Positions 24,401 to 33,559 of a DNA stretch of 64,000 bases are shown one piece after another. Every line of letters begins with the position of its first letter. The first letter of the stretch is position 1. Position numbers and translations under genes: made by a program. The notes under the pieces were generated by a model. The model was not told the origin of the DNA. It ran no database searches and saw nothing but the letters and a program-made list of their open reading frames with translations. The stretch is from Tissierella simiarum (lineage in GTDB: Bacteria > Bacillota > Clostridia > Tissierellales > Tissierellaceae), in NCBI RefSeq assembly GCF_018917865.1, contig NZ_JAHLPM010000005.1, positions 1-64,000 of the forward strand, in the 5' to 3' direction.

Positions 24401-25280
24401 TTTAGAGAAATCTTTAGGTGGAAGTAAGATATTAAATAACATAAATTTAAATATAGAAAAAGGATCAATTTATGGATTAATTGGGCCTAATGGAGCTGGA
24501 AAAACTACTTTGATTAAAACCTTAGTAGGTATTTATGAACCTGAAGCAGGAAAAGTGATGATTAATGGCGAGAGCATAAAGGAGAATACTAAAATTAAAT
24601 CAAGGATTGGTTATGTTTCTGATTTTCAATATTTCTATCCTAATTTTACTGTTTCAGAAATGGCTTGGTTCTATAGAAATACTTATCCAATGTGGAATGA
24701 AGAAAAATACAATAGTTTAAAAAATATATTTAAACTCCCTAATAAAAAAATAAAAAGACTATCTAAGGGTATGAAAACTCAACTTTCTTTACTTTTAAAC
24801 CTTTCAATTAGTCCAGAAGTACTTATATTAGATGAACCTACTTCAGGACTAGATCCAGTCATTAGAAGAAAGGTGCTTAATTTAATAGTTGACGAGGTTA
24901 GTATAAACAACACAACGGTTTTAACGTCTACTCATAACTTATTAGAATTAGAGCAAATATGTGATCATATAGGGATTATGTATAATGGAGAGATACTGTT
25001 AGAAGAAAATATTGATGAAATCAAATCTAAAGTAAGAAAAATTCAAGTAGTATTCAATGGCACAATACCAGAAGAAATAAAAAATCATAAGGATGTGCTT
25101 CATATAGATTATAAAGGCAAAGTATATCAATTTGTAGTTAATGATAACTTAGATGAGTTTATCGAGGAAACTAAAAAATATAATCCAATATTATTAGAAA
25201 TGATAGATATGTCTTTAGAAGAAATTTTTATTTACAAAATGGGAGGTGTAGGATATGCATTTGAAGATATTACCCTTTAG
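24384..25280 (+). CDS. ABC transporter ATP-binding protein
   Basis: The 298-residue ATPase shows Walker A GPNGAGKTT, signature LSKGMKTQLSL, Walker B VLILDEPTSGLDP and a switch His in TSTHNLLELEQ. The extra C-terminal ~80 residues are typical of ABC-2 exporter ATPases of the YtrB/BcrA type. It overlaps both neighbours, so the three genes are translationally coupled. Substrate unknown; related operons respond to cell-wall antibiotics. Confidence 0.9.
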   Translation: MIKVTNLEKSLGGSKILNNINLNIEKGSIYGLIGPNGAGKTTLIKTLVGIYEPEAGKVMINGESIKENTKIKSRIGYVSDFQYFYPNFTVSEMAWFYRNTYPMWNEEKYNSLKNIFKLPNKKIKRLSKGMKTQLSLLLNLSISPEVLILDEPTSGLDPVIRRKVLNLIVDEVSINNTTVLTSTHNLLELEQICDHIGIMYNGEILLEENIDEIKSKVRKIQVVFNGTIPEEIKNHKDVLHIDYKGKVYQFVVNDNLDEFIEETKKYNPILLEMIDMSLEEIFIYKMGGVGYAFEDITL

Positions 25281-26295
25281 AAATATCTTAATAAAAAAGG
25301 ATTTTAAAATAATTAGTTGGATATGTCTATTTATTGTTTTTTCTATATTTATGACAATGACTTTAGGTATAATAAGAGAATATCGAAACTATAAATATAT
25401 GGTTAATTATTTTGAGGAAGCATCTAAAGAATATAACAAAGAGGATCTGATTAAACAATCAAGAGGAAGTGTAACAGGATATTTGAAACATATGGGGCGG
25501 GGCAGCAGTCTGGCTCAAATGATAATTATACCTTTAGTGTTAAGTATATTATTATTTAGTGAAGAAAAAAGAAATAGAACTTTTGAAGCTTTATCTTCTA
25601 TGCCTTTTACAAAATATGAAATATTTTTTAATAAATTAGTTCTATGTTTTATAACAATAGTTATAGCAAATTTAATCAATATAATATTTCTTTTCATAGT
25701 TAAGGGAATTAATAAAGAACTTGGAATGCTTTATTCAATGAAAGATATAATTTTTTGGAGTATAAGGTATGTGTATATAGTTTTAGCTTTTTTAAGTTTT
25801 TTTACATTACTTAGTACCATAACTGGAACAACAGCTTCTTTTGTGGTTATAAGCATAATATTTCTTGTTTTTCCTATAAGTTTTCCTTTGTTACTAAAGT
25901 TAAATCTAGGCATATGGGGAGTAAATAGTTCTATCTTAATGGAAATTGAGAAAATAGGTTTTAGATATAATATGTTTAGTATTTTTGATGTAAATAGATT
26001 AACTTTGTCTATATTTATTCCATTGACTATAGTTTTCTTTATAATATCAATAATATTGTTTTATAAAAACAAGACAGAAAGAAGTGGCGAAACCCTAGAG
26101 TTTGAAAAATTAGAAGAATTCTTTACCGTTGGTGTTACAATATGTACCAGCCTTCTATTTGGACTTCTATCATCAGACTTTAGTATAGGATTTGGCATAG
26201 ATAAGTTTTATCTAGCAATTGGATATATTGTTGGAGGAGTATTAGGGTATCTTGCAGCTTATTTTAGTATAAAACTCAATAGAGTTAAAGGATAG
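25255..26295 (+). CDS. ABC-2 type transporter permease
   Basis: A 346-residue membrane protein with about six to eight hydrophobic helices and a large extracellular loop after the first one (residues about 38-75). The ABC-2 feature EEKRNRTFEALSSMPFTKYEIFFNKL, a coupling helix after the second membrane segment, is visible. It starts 26 bp inside the ATPase gene after GGGAGGTG. With the GntR regulator it completes a stress-type exporter operon. Confidence 0.85.
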   Translation: MHLKILPFRNILIKKDFKIISWICLFIVFSIFMTMTLGIIREYRNYKYMVNYFEEASKEYNKEDLIKQSRGSVTGYLKHMGRGSSLAQMIIIPLVLSILLFSEEKRNRTFEALSSMPFTKYEIFFNKLVLCFITIVIANLINIIFLFIVKGINKELGMLYSMKDIIFWSIRYVYIVLAFLSFFTLLSTITGTTASFVVISIIFLVFPISFPLLLKLNLGIWGVNSSILMEIEKIGFRYNMFSIFDVNRLTLSIFIPLTIVFFIISIILFYKNKTERSGETLEFEKLEEFFTVGVTICTSLLFGLLSSDFSIGFGIDKFYLAIGYIVGGVLGYLAAYFSIKLNRVKG

Positions 26296-26319
26296 TGGAG
26301 ATTTTCTCCACTATTTTTT
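26292..26319 (+). terminator. terminator of the gntR-ABC operon
   Basis: ATAGTGGAGA (26292-26301) pairs with TCTCCACTAT (26305-26314), then TTTTTT. It begins within the permease stop codon. Confidence 0.8.
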
Positions 26320-26414
26320 AATAAGCTTAGGAAAATATAGATATTATCCTTTACATAAGGGTAATAATAATTTACAATATAACATTATAAAGTAGACATA
26401 AAGGTGGTATTAGA

Positions 26415-26972
26415 ATGAGAAAAGGACTTAAATGGTTTGATGACAAATTAATTAGCTTAATCAATGATAAAATGAAAAATAGATTTCTTGACTTATTTAT
26501 GTATAGGATAACAGATTTAGGCGGAGCTATATTTTCTACTTTATTTCTGATTTCTTTGGTATTTTTTGGAAGTAAGAGGATGAAACTTATTGGATTAGAA
26601 GGATTAACTATATTAAGTATTAGTCAGATAATAGTTCATACTTTAAAAAAACTTTTGAGTCGAGAGCGACCTTATAAAATTTTAGAAAACTTAAATACAT
26701 TTGGAATAAACATGAAAGACTATTCCTTTCCCTCTGGCCATACAACAGCCAGTTTTTCTATAGCCACAACCATAGCATTAAATATGCCTAAATTATCTAT
26801 AGTAGCATTGTTTTTAGCTATGATAATTGGCATATCTAGAATATATCTAGCAGTTCACTATCCTACAGATGTAGCAGCAGGTATTATCTTAGGCGTTAGT
26901 ACAGCTATAATAGTTCATTTATATTTATTAAACTATATTGAAAGGATAGCTGAAATAATAGGTCTTAATTAA
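26415..26972 (+). CDS. PAP2 family lipid phosphatase
   Basis: The 185-residue protein has the three phosphatase motifs KKLLSRERPY (K-x6-RP), FPSGHTTASF (PSGH) and SRIYLAVHYPTDVAAG (SR-x5-H-x3-D) within six membrane helices. This matches undecaprenyl-diphosphate or lipid phosphate phosphatases (YwoA/BcrC-like), which recycle the cell-wall carrier. It stands alone, with AAAGGTGG before ATG. Confidence 0.9.
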   Translation: MRKGLKWFDDKLISLINDKMKNRFLDLFMYRITDLGGAIFSTLFLISLVFFGSKRMKLIGLEGLTILSISQIIVHTLKKLLSRERPYKILENLNTFGINMKDYSFPSGHTTASFSIATTIALNMPKLSIVALFLAMIIGISRIYLAVHYPTDVAAGIILGVSTAIIVHLYLLNYIERIAEIIGLN

Positions 26973-27034
26973 TAGATTAATTATTATAAATAGTGGTATA
27001 TATGGAATAAGTTTATTGTTAGGGGGGATTAATT

Positions 27035-27847
27035 ATGTTAATGACAAATTTTCTAAAGAATAGAAGGTCTGTAAGGGAATTTAAGAATAAAAAGGTAGAT
27101 GTTAAGGTTTTAGAGAAAATTGATGAATACTTAAAAGAGCTAGAAAATCAAGAGGGGAGTAGAAGTATTTTATTTAATATATATAAAAATGGAGAAGATA
27201 TTTATCGTAGCTTAAAGGGAATAGGTGGTTACTCTGGAGTAATGATAGAAAGTCCTCACTATATAGGTATAGAATTAGTAAATAATGAAGAAAGAGTTGC
27301 TATTTATAGCTCTTATTATATGGAAAAGTTAATTACTAAGTTAAACGACTTAGGAATAGCTACTTGTTGGATTAGCTTAATGGATGTGGATGATAATAAA
27401 AAGAAAGATATTCTTGGAAGTACAATTGGACAAACAAATTATCTTCTTGCTATTGGATATCCAAAACCCAAAAATCCATTTATAAATGAAGCTTTTAGTG
27501 AAAGACTTGGTATTGAAGAAATTGTATTCAATGAAGAGATAGAAAAGCCTATGGACATAGAAGAGTTGGAAGCTATGGGTTTAAGTGATTTATTTTATTA
27601 TGTAAGATTTGCACCTTCTGCTTATAATAAGCAGCCTTGGAGGTTTCTAGTTGAAAGAGATAAAGTAACCTTGTTATTGGCTTATTCTAAGGAAGAAGAT
27701 TTAAACTTAGCAGATGCAGGAATAATAATGTACTATTTTGAGGCTTTAGCAAGTTCTATAGGAATAAATAGTAAATGGGAATTAATTAATGGAGTTCATA
27801 AGACTAAAGAATGTCATTATAAATATATAGGAGAATTTAATTTATAA
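27035..27847 (+). CDS. nitroreductase family protein (TM1586-type)
   Basis: The 270-residue flavoprotein has NRRSVREF near the N-terminus (FMN phosphate contact) and a second half with RFAPSAYNKQPWRF, the usual nitroreductase substrate-pocket motif. The two-lobed arrangement and length fit the TM1586 (nitroreductase-like) branch, not the ~200-residue NfsB type. NAD(P)H-dependent oxidoreductase of unknown substrate. Two ATG codons, 27035 and 27041, both lie after GGGGGG. Confidence 0.82.
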   Translation: MLMTNFLKNRRSVREFKNKKVDVKVLEKIDEYLKELENQEGSRSILFNIYKNGEDIYRSLKGIGGYSGVMIESPHYIGIELVNNEERVAIYSSYYMEKLITKLNDLGIATCWISLMDVDDNKKKDILGSTIGQTNYLLAIGYPKPKNPFINEAFSERLGIEEIVFNEEIEKPMDIEELEAMGLSDLFYYVRFAPSAYNKQPWRFLVERDKVTLLLAYSKEEDLNLADAGIIMYYFEALASSIGINSKWELINGVHKTKECHYKYIGEFNL

Positions 27848-27848
27848 A

Positions 27849-27873
27849 AAAGCACTTTTAAAGTGCTTTTTTT
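27849..27873 (+). terminator. terminator after nitroreductase gene
   Basis: AGCACTT (27851-27857) pairs with AAGTGCT (27861-27867), flanked by A and T runs. It stops just before the -35 of the next promoter. Confidence 0.8.
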
Positions 27874-27874
27874 G

Positions 27875-27903
27875 TTGACAAATATAAACAATGGGAATAT
27901 AAT
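27875..27903 (+). promoter_or_regulatory. consensus sigma-A promoter of the metal ATPase
   Basis: TTGACA (27875-27880) and TATAAT (27898-27903) with a 17-bp spacer: a perfect consensus, which normally needs strong repression. Confidence 0.9.
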
Positions 27904-27910
27904 ATTATTG

Positions 27911-27936
27911 AACATATGAACAATTGCTCATATGTT
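27911..27936 (+). promoter_or_regulatory. ArsR/SmtB-type (CadC/CzrA-like) metal operator
   Basis: Over the predicted transcription start lies AACATATGAAC-AATT-GCTCATATGTT, an inverted repeat close to the ATATGAACA/TGTTCATAT consensus bound by ArsR-family metal sensors. Binding would block the strong promoter until Zn or Cd releases the repressor. The repressor gene itself is not in this window. Confidence 0.8.
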
Positions 27937-27962
27937 CAATACAAAAAATGGGGGATAAGACT

Positions 27963-30152
27963 ATGAAACGAATAGAATTAGAACTTAATGGTCTTAACTG
28001 CGCAGGATGTGCAGGAAAAATAGAAAGATTAACTAATGATATGGATGGAGTAGATGGTGCTACCTTAGACTTTGTAACAAAAAAATTAAAGGTAAATATA
28101 AAAGATGATAAAGAAGCAAATATCATCACTTCAGAAATAAAGAAAATTGTTAATAGGTTAGAGCCACATGTAGTTGTCGTTGACAAAACAGAGGTTGATC
28201 ATCATAGACATAGTCATGATCATCACGACCATGATCATAGTCACTGTGATGGTAACTGCCATGGTCATGATCATGGTCATGGTCACGATCACAGCCACGA
28301 TCATGGTGAAATTGGTAAAAAAGAGATTATAAAACTAATTATAGGTGGAATATTCTTTATATTACCATGGATACTTAAATTAGAAGGAACTACAAGATTG
28401 GCAGTTTATCTATTAAGCTATATTATAGTAGGTAGTGAAATAGTAGTTAGAGCAGTTGGTAACTTGTTTAGAGGGCAAGCTTTTGATGAACACTTTTTAA
28501 TGACAGTAGCTACAATTGGAGCTTTTATAATTGGAGAATATCCTGAAGGAGTAGCGGTTATGTTGTTCTATCAAGTAGGAGAGATGTTCCAAGGAATGGC
28601 TGTTAATCATTCAAGAAAATCTATTACTTCTTTACTTGATATTAAACCAGATTATGCTAATTTAGAAAAGAACAATGAGGTAGTTATTGTAAATCCTAAA
28701 GATGTTCATATAGGAGATTATATTATTGTAAAACCTGGAGAGAAAGTACCTGTAGACGGAATTGTTGTAGAAGGAGAATCTTCTATGGACACTTCAAATA
28801 TTACTGGTGAAAGTGTTCCAAGAAATGTCTATACAGGAGATACTGTTTTAAGTGGATTCGTAAATAACCAAGGGCTTTTGAAAGTTAAAGTAACAAAAGA
28901 GTTCGGAGAATCAACTGTATCTAAGATACTTGATTTAGTAGAAAATGCTTCAAGTAAAAAAGCTCCGATAGAAAATTTTATTACTAAGTTTGCTCGTTAT
29001 TATACACCAGCAGTAGTGTTTATAGCGTTGATTATTGGGTTAATAATACCATTGATATTTGGATATGAATTAAGAGATTGGGCTTATAGAGCCTTTGCCT
29101 TTCTTGTAGTATCCTGTCCTTGTGCTCTAGTTATTTCAATTCCTTTAGGATTCTTTGGAGGAATAGGTGGAGCCTCAAAATCAGGAATTCTTATTAAAGG
29201 GGGAAACTATTTAGAAGCCTTGAATGATGTAGATACTGTGGTATTTGACAAGACAGGAACTATAACAAAAGGAACTTTTAAAGTAACAGAAGTAGAAAGC
29301 TATAAAGGATTTAGTAAGGAAGAAGTTTTAAAGTTAGCAGCCTACGGAGAGTCATATTCAAATCACCCAATAGGTAAATCTATTATGGAAGCTTATGGTA
29401 AGGATATTGATAAAAATATAATTAAAAATTATAAAGAGATAGCTGGAAAAGGTATTAAAGTAGAAATAAATAAAGAACAAGTTCTATTAGGTAATAAAAA
29501 ATTGTTTGATGATGAAAAAATAAAAGTTAAAGAAATAGATTCTATAGGAACCGTAATTTATATAGGAAAAGATAATTCTCATATAGGAACAATTGTAGTA
29601 GCCGATGAGCTTAAAGATGGTGTAGTAGATCATATGAAAAAACTTAAAACTGTAGGGATTAAAGAAACTATAATGCTTTCAGGTGATAATAGTAAAACAG
29701 CAGAAAAAGTTGGGCAAATAGTTGGATTAGATAAGGTATATGGAAACCTATTACCTCAAGATAAAGTTAGTATCTTTGAAGAGATTATAAGTAAAAAAGG
29801 TGGTAAAGGTAAAGTTGCCTTTGTTGGAGATGGAGTAAATGATGCCCCAGTTCTTGCTAGAGCTGATATTGGTATAGCCATGGGAGGACTTGGTTCTGAT
29901 GCAGCCATAGAAGCTTCTGATATAGTTATTATGACTGATGAAATTGGTAAGATTACTACTGGAATTAAAATAGCTAAAAATACGAAAAAAATAGTTACTC
30001 AAAATATTATATTAGCTTTAGGAGTAAAACTAATAGTATTAATTTTAGCTGCTATGGGTATAGCTACTATGTGGGAAGCAGTATTTGCAGATGTAGGAGT
30101 ATCTATTATTGCTATATTAAACTCAATGAGAGCTTTAAAAGTAGAGGAATAA
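27963..30152 (+). CDS. Zn/Cd/Pb-exporting P1B-type ATPase (CadA/ZntA-like)
   Basis: ATG 27963, with GGGGGAT upstream, gives 729 residues: an HMA domain (NCAGCAGK, Cys13 and Cys16), a His/Asp-rich linker (about 77-115, more than 15 His), membrane helices with the metal site SCPCALVISIP (Cys385, Cys387), phosphorylation site DKTGT (Asp429), SNHPIGKS and the hinge GDGVNDAP. SPC-type TM6 without the CPx-H pattern of copper pumps and the ArsR-type operator point to zinc or cadmium. The longer ORF start at 27924 lies within the operator and is rejected. Confidence 0.93.
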   Translation: MKRIELELNGLNCAGCAGKIERLTNDMDGVDGATLDFVTKKLKVNIKDDKEANIITSEIKKIVNRLEPHVVVVDKTEVDHHRHSHDHHDHDHSHCDGNCHGHDHGHGHDHSHDHGEIGKKEIIKLIIGGIFFILPWILKLEGTTRLAVYLLSYIIVGSEIVVRAVGNLFRGQAFDEHFLMTVATIGAFIIGEYPEGVAVMLFYQVGEMFQGMAVNHSRKSITSLLDIKPDYANLEKNNEVVIVNPKDVHIGDYIIVKPGEKVPVDGIVVEGESSMDTSNITGESVPRNVYTGDTVLSGFVNNQGLLKVKVTKEFGESTVSKILDLVENASSKKAPIENFITKFARYYTPAVVFIALIIGLIIPLIFGYELRDWAYRAFAFLVVSCPCALVISIPLGFFGGIGGASKSGILIKGGNYLEALNDVDTVVFDKTGTITKGTFKVTEVESYKGFSKEEVLKLAAYGESYSNHPIGKSIMEAYGKDIDKNIIKNYKEIAGKGIKVEINKEQVLLGNKKLFDDEKIKVKEIDSIGTVIYIGKDNSHIGTIVVADELKDGVVDHMKKLKTVGIKETIMLSGDNSKTAEKVGQIVGLDKVYGNLLPQDKVSIFEEIISKKGGKGKVAFVGDGVNDAPVLARADIGIAMGGLGSDAAIEASDIVIMTDEIGKITTGIKIAKNTKKIVTQNIILALGVKLIVLILAAMGIATMWEAVFADVGVSIIAILNSMRALKVEE

Positions 30153-30172
30153 ACTTATTCCTCTACTTTTTT
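30137..30172 (+). terminator. terminator of the metal ATPase gene
   Basis: GTAGAGGAATAA (30141-30152) pairs with TTATTCCTCTAC (30155-30166) around a 2-nt gap, followed by TTTTTT. Confidence 0.8.
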
Positions 30173-30334
30173 GTAACTTATAGGAAAGTATAATTCCTTT
30201 AATATGCGATTGATATAAACGGGATTCAATGAAAGATTTTATAATTAAATTATTTTAATAGAAGCTTTTGCTTATTTTTACACATAAAATATGGTAAACT
30301 ATATATGATAATTATATTAAGAGGTGGATTTATA

Positions 30335-31288
30335 TTGAAGGGTCAGTTGAAAAGTGATGACAGAAGACATAATTATATAGTTTTAGCAGAAAACTTTTAT
30401 TTAGATGATGAAATGGAGAAAGCTATTAAGTTCTATAGAAAAGCTTTAGAATTTAAAGGGGACAAGGAAGAAGATATAGAACTACTATATAATATAGCTC
30501 TTATATATGACGAAATAGACATGCCTTTAGAATCTTTGAAGACTTATGAAAGTATTATAAAAATAGATAATAATAAAGCTGGGGCTTTTTACGGTATAGC
30601 TATGATGTACGAAAGATTAGAAGAAAAAGAAAAGGCATTAGAATTTTACTTTAAAGCAACAGAAATAAATCCTACCTATGATAGAGCTTACTTTTATATC
30701 GCCAATATATTTGATGAACTTGGGAAGAAAGAAAAAGCTATTTATTATTATAACAAGGTACTAGAAATTACCCCAGATGATTATATAGCATATAATAATT
30801 TAGGATCCATATATGAGGAATTAAAAGATTATGAAAGAGCCTATGAAATGGTAAAAATAAGTATAAAATTAAATCCTAACTATTATAAATCTTTGTTCAA
30901 TATGGGGGTAATATATAAAAAATTGAAGAAATATAATAAAGCTATAGAGTATTATGATAAAGCTATAGAGAAGAACAGAAGCTATTCTTATTCCTTTCTG
31001 AATAAATCAGTAATCTATATAGAACAAGGAAGGATAGAAGAATCTATAGAAGTTTTAACTAAAGGAATCGAATATAACCCTTATGCAGAAGATCTCTACT
31101 ATAATAGAGCATGCTGTTATTCTAAATTAAATAAAATAGAATCTGCTATAATGGACTTAAGAAAAGCTATAGTTTTATATCCAAACATAATAGAATCAAT
31201 AAAAAATGATGACGATTTTAAAAACTTATATAATAATAAAGACTTTTTAAGGTTAATTCAACAGAATACTAGGAATAATTTGAAATAG
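30335..31288 (+). CDS. tetratricopeptide repeat protein
   Basis: TTG 30335 lies 7 bases after GAGGTGG, giving 317 residues; the earlier in-frame ATG has no ribosome binding site. The whole protein is built of about eight TPR units (for example KAIEYYDKAIEKNRSYSYSFLNKSVIY), each with the Gly/Ala-Tyr pattern at positions 8 and 20. There is no signal peptide, so it is a cytosolic scaffold. Partners are unknown. Confidence 0.88.
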   Translation: MKGQLKSDDRRHNYIVLAENFYLDDEMEKAIKFYRKALEFKGDKEEDIELLYNIALIYDEIDMPLESLKTYESIIKIDNNKAGAFYGIAMMYERLEEKEKALEFYFKATEINPTYDRAYFYIANIFDELGKKEKAIYYYNKVLEITPDDYIAYNNLGSIYEELKDYERAYEMVKISIKLNPNYYKSLFNMGVIYKKLKKYNKAIEYYDKAIEKNRSYSYSFLNKSVIYIEQGRIEESIEVLTKGIEYNPYAEDLYYNRACCYSKLNKIESAIMDLRKAIVLYPNIIESIKNDDDFKNLYNNKDFLRLIQQNTRNNLK

Positions 31289-31335
31289 TATGATTTTTTT
31301 GTTATATATTATAATAAAGGAAGGGAAATTAATTT

Positions 31336-32097
31336 ATGATTATACTTAAAACTCAACAAGAAATAGAAAATATGAAAAAAGCTGGAGAGCTATTAGCAAG
31401 TGTTCATAAAGAAATAGCTAAAATTATCAAGCCAGGTATATCTACTATGGAAATCGATAAATTTGTGGAAGATTATTTAAAAAAACATAATGCTTATCCT
31501 GAACAAAAAGGTTATCATGGATATGCTTATGCTACTTGTGCCTCTATTAATGATGAAATATGCCACGGATATCCTAGAAAAGAACCACTTAAGTCTGGAG
31601 ATATAGTAACTATTGACATGGTAGTAAATTTGGATGGATGGTTAGCTGATTCAGCTTGGAGCTATGGGGTAGGAGAAATTTCTGAAGAGGCTAAAAAGTT
31701 ATTGGAGATAACTAAGAAATCTCTTTACATAGGTATAGAGCAAGCAATTGTTGGAAATAGAATTGGAGACATTTCTCATGCAATTCAAACCTATGTAGAA
31801 TCTCAAGGATTTTCTGTAGTAAGGGATTTTGTTGGTCATGGAATAGGAAAGGATATGCATGAAGATCCGCAAGTACCTCACTTTGGAAGACCTGGGAGAG
31901 GACCGAGATTAACGGAAGGTATGGTTATTACTATCGAACCAATGGTTAATGTAGGTACTTATCATTTAACTATTGATGATAATGAGTGGACAGCAAGAAC
32001 TGCTGACGGAAAGTTATCAGCTCAATATGAACATACTTTAGCTATTACTAAAGATGGACCTATAGTTTTAACAGAACAAGGAAACTCCCAAGGATAG
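31336..32097 (+). CDS. map: methionine aminopeptidase, type I
   Basis: A 253-residue pita-bread enzyme. The metal ligands are seen in order: TIDMVVNLDGWLADSAW (two Asp), GHGIGKDMHEDPQVP (His), and ITIEPMVNV and YEHTLAI (two Glu); the substrate His is in the KGYHGYAYATCASINDEICHG block. It removes the N-terminal Met from new proteins. Not the copy embedded in the ribosomal protein operon, so it may be a second map gene. Confidence 0.95.
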   Translation: MIILKTQQEIENMKKAGELLASVHKEIAKIIKPGISTMEIDKFVEDYLKKHNAYPEQKGYHGYAYATCASINDEICHGYPRKEPLKSGDIVTIDMVVNLDGWLADSAWSYGVGEISEEAKKLLEITKKSLYIGIEQAIVGNRIGDISHAIQTYVESQGFSVVRDFVGHGIGKDMHEDPQVPHFGRPGRGPRLTEGMVITIEPMVNVGTYHLTIDDNEWTARTADGKLSAQYEHTLAITKDGPIVLTEQGNSQG

Positions 32098-32109
32098 GGA
32101 GTTTTTTTG
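32082..32109 (+). terminator. terminator of map
   Basis: AACTCCC pairs with GGGAGTT (32083-32089 with 32097-32103) across the stop codon, then a T run. Confidence 0.75.
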
Positions 32110-32230
32110 TAATGCATAGAAAATATAAATCCTTTCAACTAAAAAAGATTATGGAAGTTTTGTTATAATGGACTTTTAAAATATACGGGGAATAGATTAT
32201 ATAGATGACTAATCTAGGAAGGTGTGTATT

Positions 32231-33520
32231 ATGGCAAAAATAGAAGATAAGTATTTAGTGGTCATTTCTTTTGATTCCTTAGGTAGTGAAGATTTAGAAG
32301 AACTTAAAAACTTACCTAACTTTAAGTATGTAATGAGCAATGGTGCCTTGATTACAAAAGTAAAAAGTATATATCCTACGTTAACTTATCCAATACATAC
32401 TACTTTGATTACAGGAAGGTATCCAAAGGATCACGGAATAGTAAATAATACACTAATTCAGCCAGGAAGACAATCCCCCGATTGGTATTGGTATGAAAAA
32501 TATATTAAAGGTGAAACTTTGCTTAAATTAGCTAAAAAAAAGGGATATAAGACTGCTTCCTTATTGTGGCCTGTGACAGCTAAAGGAAATATAGACTATA
32601 ACTTACCAGAGATTTTTCCAAATAGACCTTGGAAAAAGCAAATAGTAACTTCATTAACTGCAGGTTCACCTTTAATGCTTATGAATTTACAAAGAAAGTT
32701 TGGATATATAAGAAAAGGTCTGCATCAGCCAGCTTTGGATATGTTTGCTAGTTATTCTGCTTCCTATATAATCGAAAAGCATAAACCTAACTTAACGATG
32801 ATTCATTTTACTGACGTAGATATCAATAGACATATTTATGGATACAATTCAAAGGAAGCAAAAATGGCTTTAAAAAGATATGACAAAAGACTTGGTGAAA
32901 TAATTACTGCTTTAAAAAAAGCGGAATTATGGAATAAGTGTACTTTAGTAGCTTTAAGTGATCATAGTCAAATAGATGTATCTAAAAGTATTAGACTAAA
33001 TATTTTATTTAAGGATGTTGGACTAATAGAAGTAGATGAGAAAGGTAATATATCTAATTGGAAAGCTTACTTAAAAACTTGTGAAGGCAGTAGTTATATT
33101 TATTTAAAAGATAAAGAAGATTCTGTAGTGAAAAATAAAGTGATGAATGTATTGAAAGAATTTATGGAAAATAATAGGTCCGGTATAGAGACTATTTATT
33201 CTGCTAAAGAAGCAGAAACATTAGGAGCGGATCCCAATTGTTTTTTAATGTTAGAAGCGAAAAGGGGATACCATTTTGTGGAATTCATAGAAGGACAAAT
33301 CATAGATGAGCCTAGAAATGAGTTAAAAGCTTGTCACGGGTATAGCCCGGATAAAAATAAATATGAAACAATATTCATGGCCTATGGCGTTGGAGTAAAG
33401 AAAAGTGTTATAATAGAAAATGAGCATATTATAAATGTGGCACCAACTTTAGCAAAATTTTTAGATATGGAATTTGAAGAAACTACAGGAAGGATTATAG
33501 AAGAAATATTTAATGAGTGA
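32231..33520 (+). CDS. alkaline phosphatase superfamily phosphodiesterase/pyrophosphatase
   Basis: ATG 32231 follows AGGAAGGTG; 429 residues. Metal ligands and nucleophile of the nucleotide pyrophosphatase/phosphodiesterase branch are visible: ISFDSLG (Asp), the Thr nucleophile in YPTLTYPIHTTLITGRYPKDHG, FTDVDINRHIYGYNS (Asp, His), LSDHSQID (Asp-His) and ACHGYSPD (His). No signal peptide, so it acts inside the cell. Substrate cannot be read from sequence. Confidence 0.87.
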   Translation: MAKIEDKYLVVISFDSLGSEDLEELKNLPNFKYVMSNGALITKVKSIYPTLTYPIHTTLITGRYPKDHGIVNNTLIQPGRQSPDWYWYEKYIKGETLLKLAKKKGYKTASLLWPVTAKGNIDYNLPEIFPNRPWKKQIVTSLTAGSPLMLMNLQRKFGYIRKGLHQPALDMFASYSASYIIEKHKPNLTMIHFTDVDINRHIYGYNSKEAKMALKRYDKRLGEIITALKKAELWNKCTLVALSDHSQIDVSKSIRLNILFKDVGLIEVDEKGNISNWKAYLKTCEGSSYIYLKDKEDSVVKNKVMNVLKEFMENNRSGIETIYSAKEAETLGADPNCFLMLEAKRGYHFVEFIEGQIIDEPRNELKACHGYSPDKNKYETIFMAYGVGVKKSVIIENEHIINVAPTLAKFLDMEFEETTGRIIEEIFNE

Positions 33521-33559
33521 AATGCTACATAATACAAAAGATACAAGGGGGAAATAAAA

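Noticed and set aside
27924-27962. A longer N-terminus for the metal ATPase
   Set aside because: It lies within the operator and has no ribosome binding site; the HMA domain begins properly at 27963.
28195-28320. A DNA repeat in the metal ATPase gene
   Set aside because: The repetitive CATGAT/CATGGT pattern is only the coding of its His-rich linker.
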